Shown: positions 5,140 through 5,833 of the stretch, in pieces | Position numbering within the stretch: position 1 is the first letter of the stretch | Layout: each line of letters opens with the position of its first letter | Assembly (NCBI GenBank): GCA_002305615.1 | Contig: DBPU01000041.1 | Coordinates: 1-5,833, forward strand | Source: Verrucomicrobia bacterium UBA1412 | Lineage (GTDB): Bacteria; Verrucomicrobiota; Verrucomicrobiia; Limisphaerales; UBA1412 | Direction: 5' to 3' | Length of the DNA stretch: 5,833 nucleotides | Position numbers and translations under genes: made by a program | Notes under the pieces: model-generated | Told to the model about the DNA's origin: nothing | The model's input: only the letters and a program-made list of their open reading frames with translations | The model's database searches: none

Positions 5140-5167
5140 TAGAGAAATGAATACAAAATTCAGGGTG

Positions 5168-5833
5168 TCACGGAGAAGGGCACTGGCGTACCCGCCAGGC
5201 GTCGTAGAGGAAAGTGGCGGAGGCACAGGCGACGTTGATGGAATCGGCCCGGTTGCTCATGGGGATGGAGACGGAGGCGGAGCAGGCATCCAGGACGGCA
5301 GGAGGGATTCCCTGGCCTTCGTTGCCAAAGGTCAGGCAGAGATCGCCGCGGGTCCAGTCATAGGAGCCCAGAGTGTGTGACTCCGCATGAGGGTGAGCCG
5401 CAATGACCTGCATGGAACGTGAGCGGAGCCAGGAGAAAGTTTTACAGATGTCGACGCCTTCGACGATGTTGATCGAGAAGATATTGCCTACGGAGCTGCG
5501 GATGGAGCGCCGGAGCCAGGGATTGCAGCAGAGGGAGCCGACAATCACGGTCTGGATACCGAAAGCTGCGGCGTTCCGAATCATGACGCCCAGGTTTTCG
5601 GCATTGGCCAGTTCATCGACGGCCATGAAAAAACGGGGAGAGGGTGAGCGTTCCCAAGCCTCCTGAAGGGAGAGTTTGGCCGGGATCTGACCGATGGCCA
5701 GGACGCCCTGATAGTACTTGTAGCCGGTCAGCTCTTTGAGGAGCTCTTTATCGGCGAGGAAGATATCGAAATCTTCCGGGCGTGCATCACAAAGGGGCTG
5801 GAGCCGCCGGTAATACTTTTCGGGCATGAGCGC
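5168..5833 (-). CDS. SpoU/TrmH-family RNA 2'-O-methyltransferase (5' end cut by window edge)
   Basis: The reading frame is open to the right edge; the first ATG inside the window is at 5827 and the true start is probably outside. Numbering from that ATG gives 219 residues. A remnant of the N-terminal RNA-binding region precedes GYKYYQGVLAIG (35-46), matching the linker commonly seen before SpoU domains. The SPOUT catalytic domain has all three motifs. Motif 1 is NAENLGVMIRNAAAFG (75-90) with R84 as the likely catalytic arginine, motif 2 is FGNEGQGIP (167-175), and motif 3 is IPMSNRADSINVACA (188-202). These form the knotted S-adenosylmethionine site. Such enzymes methylate ribose 2'-OH in tRNA or rRNA; the exact target (TrmH, RlmB or a paralogue) cannot be decided here. 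The C-terminus is complete, ending in a short tail. It lies upstream of mdh with a 165-base gap. Confidence 0.9.
   Translation of the reverse strand, partial: ALMPEKYYRRLQPLCDARPEDFDIFLADKELLKELTGYKYYQGVLAIGQIPAKLSLQEAWERSPSPRFFMAVDELANAENLGVMIRNAAAFGIQTVIVGSLCCNPWLRRSIRSSVGNIFSINIVEGVDICKTFSWLRSRSMQVIAAHPHAESHTLGSYDWTRGDLCLTFGNEGQGIPPAVLDACSASVSIPMSNRADSINVACASATFLYDAWRVRQCPSP

Overview
This 5.8 kb window looks like an ordinary stretch of chromosome from a moderately GC-rich Gram-negative bacterium. My best guess is a Verrucomicrobiota member of the Akkermansia type. The guess rests on a Tat-exported Gfo/Idh/MocA oxidoreductase of the style common in Planctomycetes and Verrucomicrobia, next to a bS21 gene, a DUF47/PiT phosphate pair and a cytosolic-type malate dehydrogenase. 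It is inference from protein style, not a database match. I see no mobile element, CRISPR array, tRNA, rRNA or toxin/defence cassette.

Layout, left to right. Positions 1-714 (minus strand) hold a DUF47/PhoU-like gene. It is followed downstream by the first few codons of a second gene that runs off the left edge, probably its PiT-family phosphate transporter partner. A 330-base gap (715-1043) contains an AT-rich island and then, nearest rpsU, a stack of hairpins ending in an intrinsic terminator. Positions 1044-1365 (minus) hold rpsU (ribosomal protein bS21) with a clear sigma70-type promoter, a foldable leader of about 90 nt and a strong Shine-Dalgarno. Diverging from it on the plus strand is a 454-residue Tat-signal Gfo/Idh/MocA oxidoreductase (1451-2815). 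It is followed by two hairpins and a GTG-started XerC-type tyrosine recombinase (2910-3938). A strong bidirectional terminator (3962-3994) separates xerC from the convergent malate dehydrogenase gene mdh (4016-5002, minus). Upstream of mdh lies a SpoU/TrmH-family RNA 2'-O-methyltransferase gene (5168 to the right edge, minus), cut at its 5' end.

Functionally this is a mix of housekeeping modules: phosphate uptake, ribosome assembly, chromosome dimer resolution, the TCA cycle and RNA modification. One exported redox enzyme of unknown sugar substrate sits among them. Only DUF47 and the truncated gene beside it look like a functional operon; the others appear to be separate transcription units.

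I did not find a convincing undescribed system. The best leads are regulatory: the structured rpsU leader and its 3' hairpin stack, which carries a sequence complementary to the rpsU Shine-Dalgarno; Shine-Dalgarno-less starts on the oxidoreductase and mdh genes beside strong ones on rpsU and xerC; a Lys-rich insertion in the recombinase just before its catalytic arginine; and a long hairpin directly upstream of the xerC ribosome binding site.
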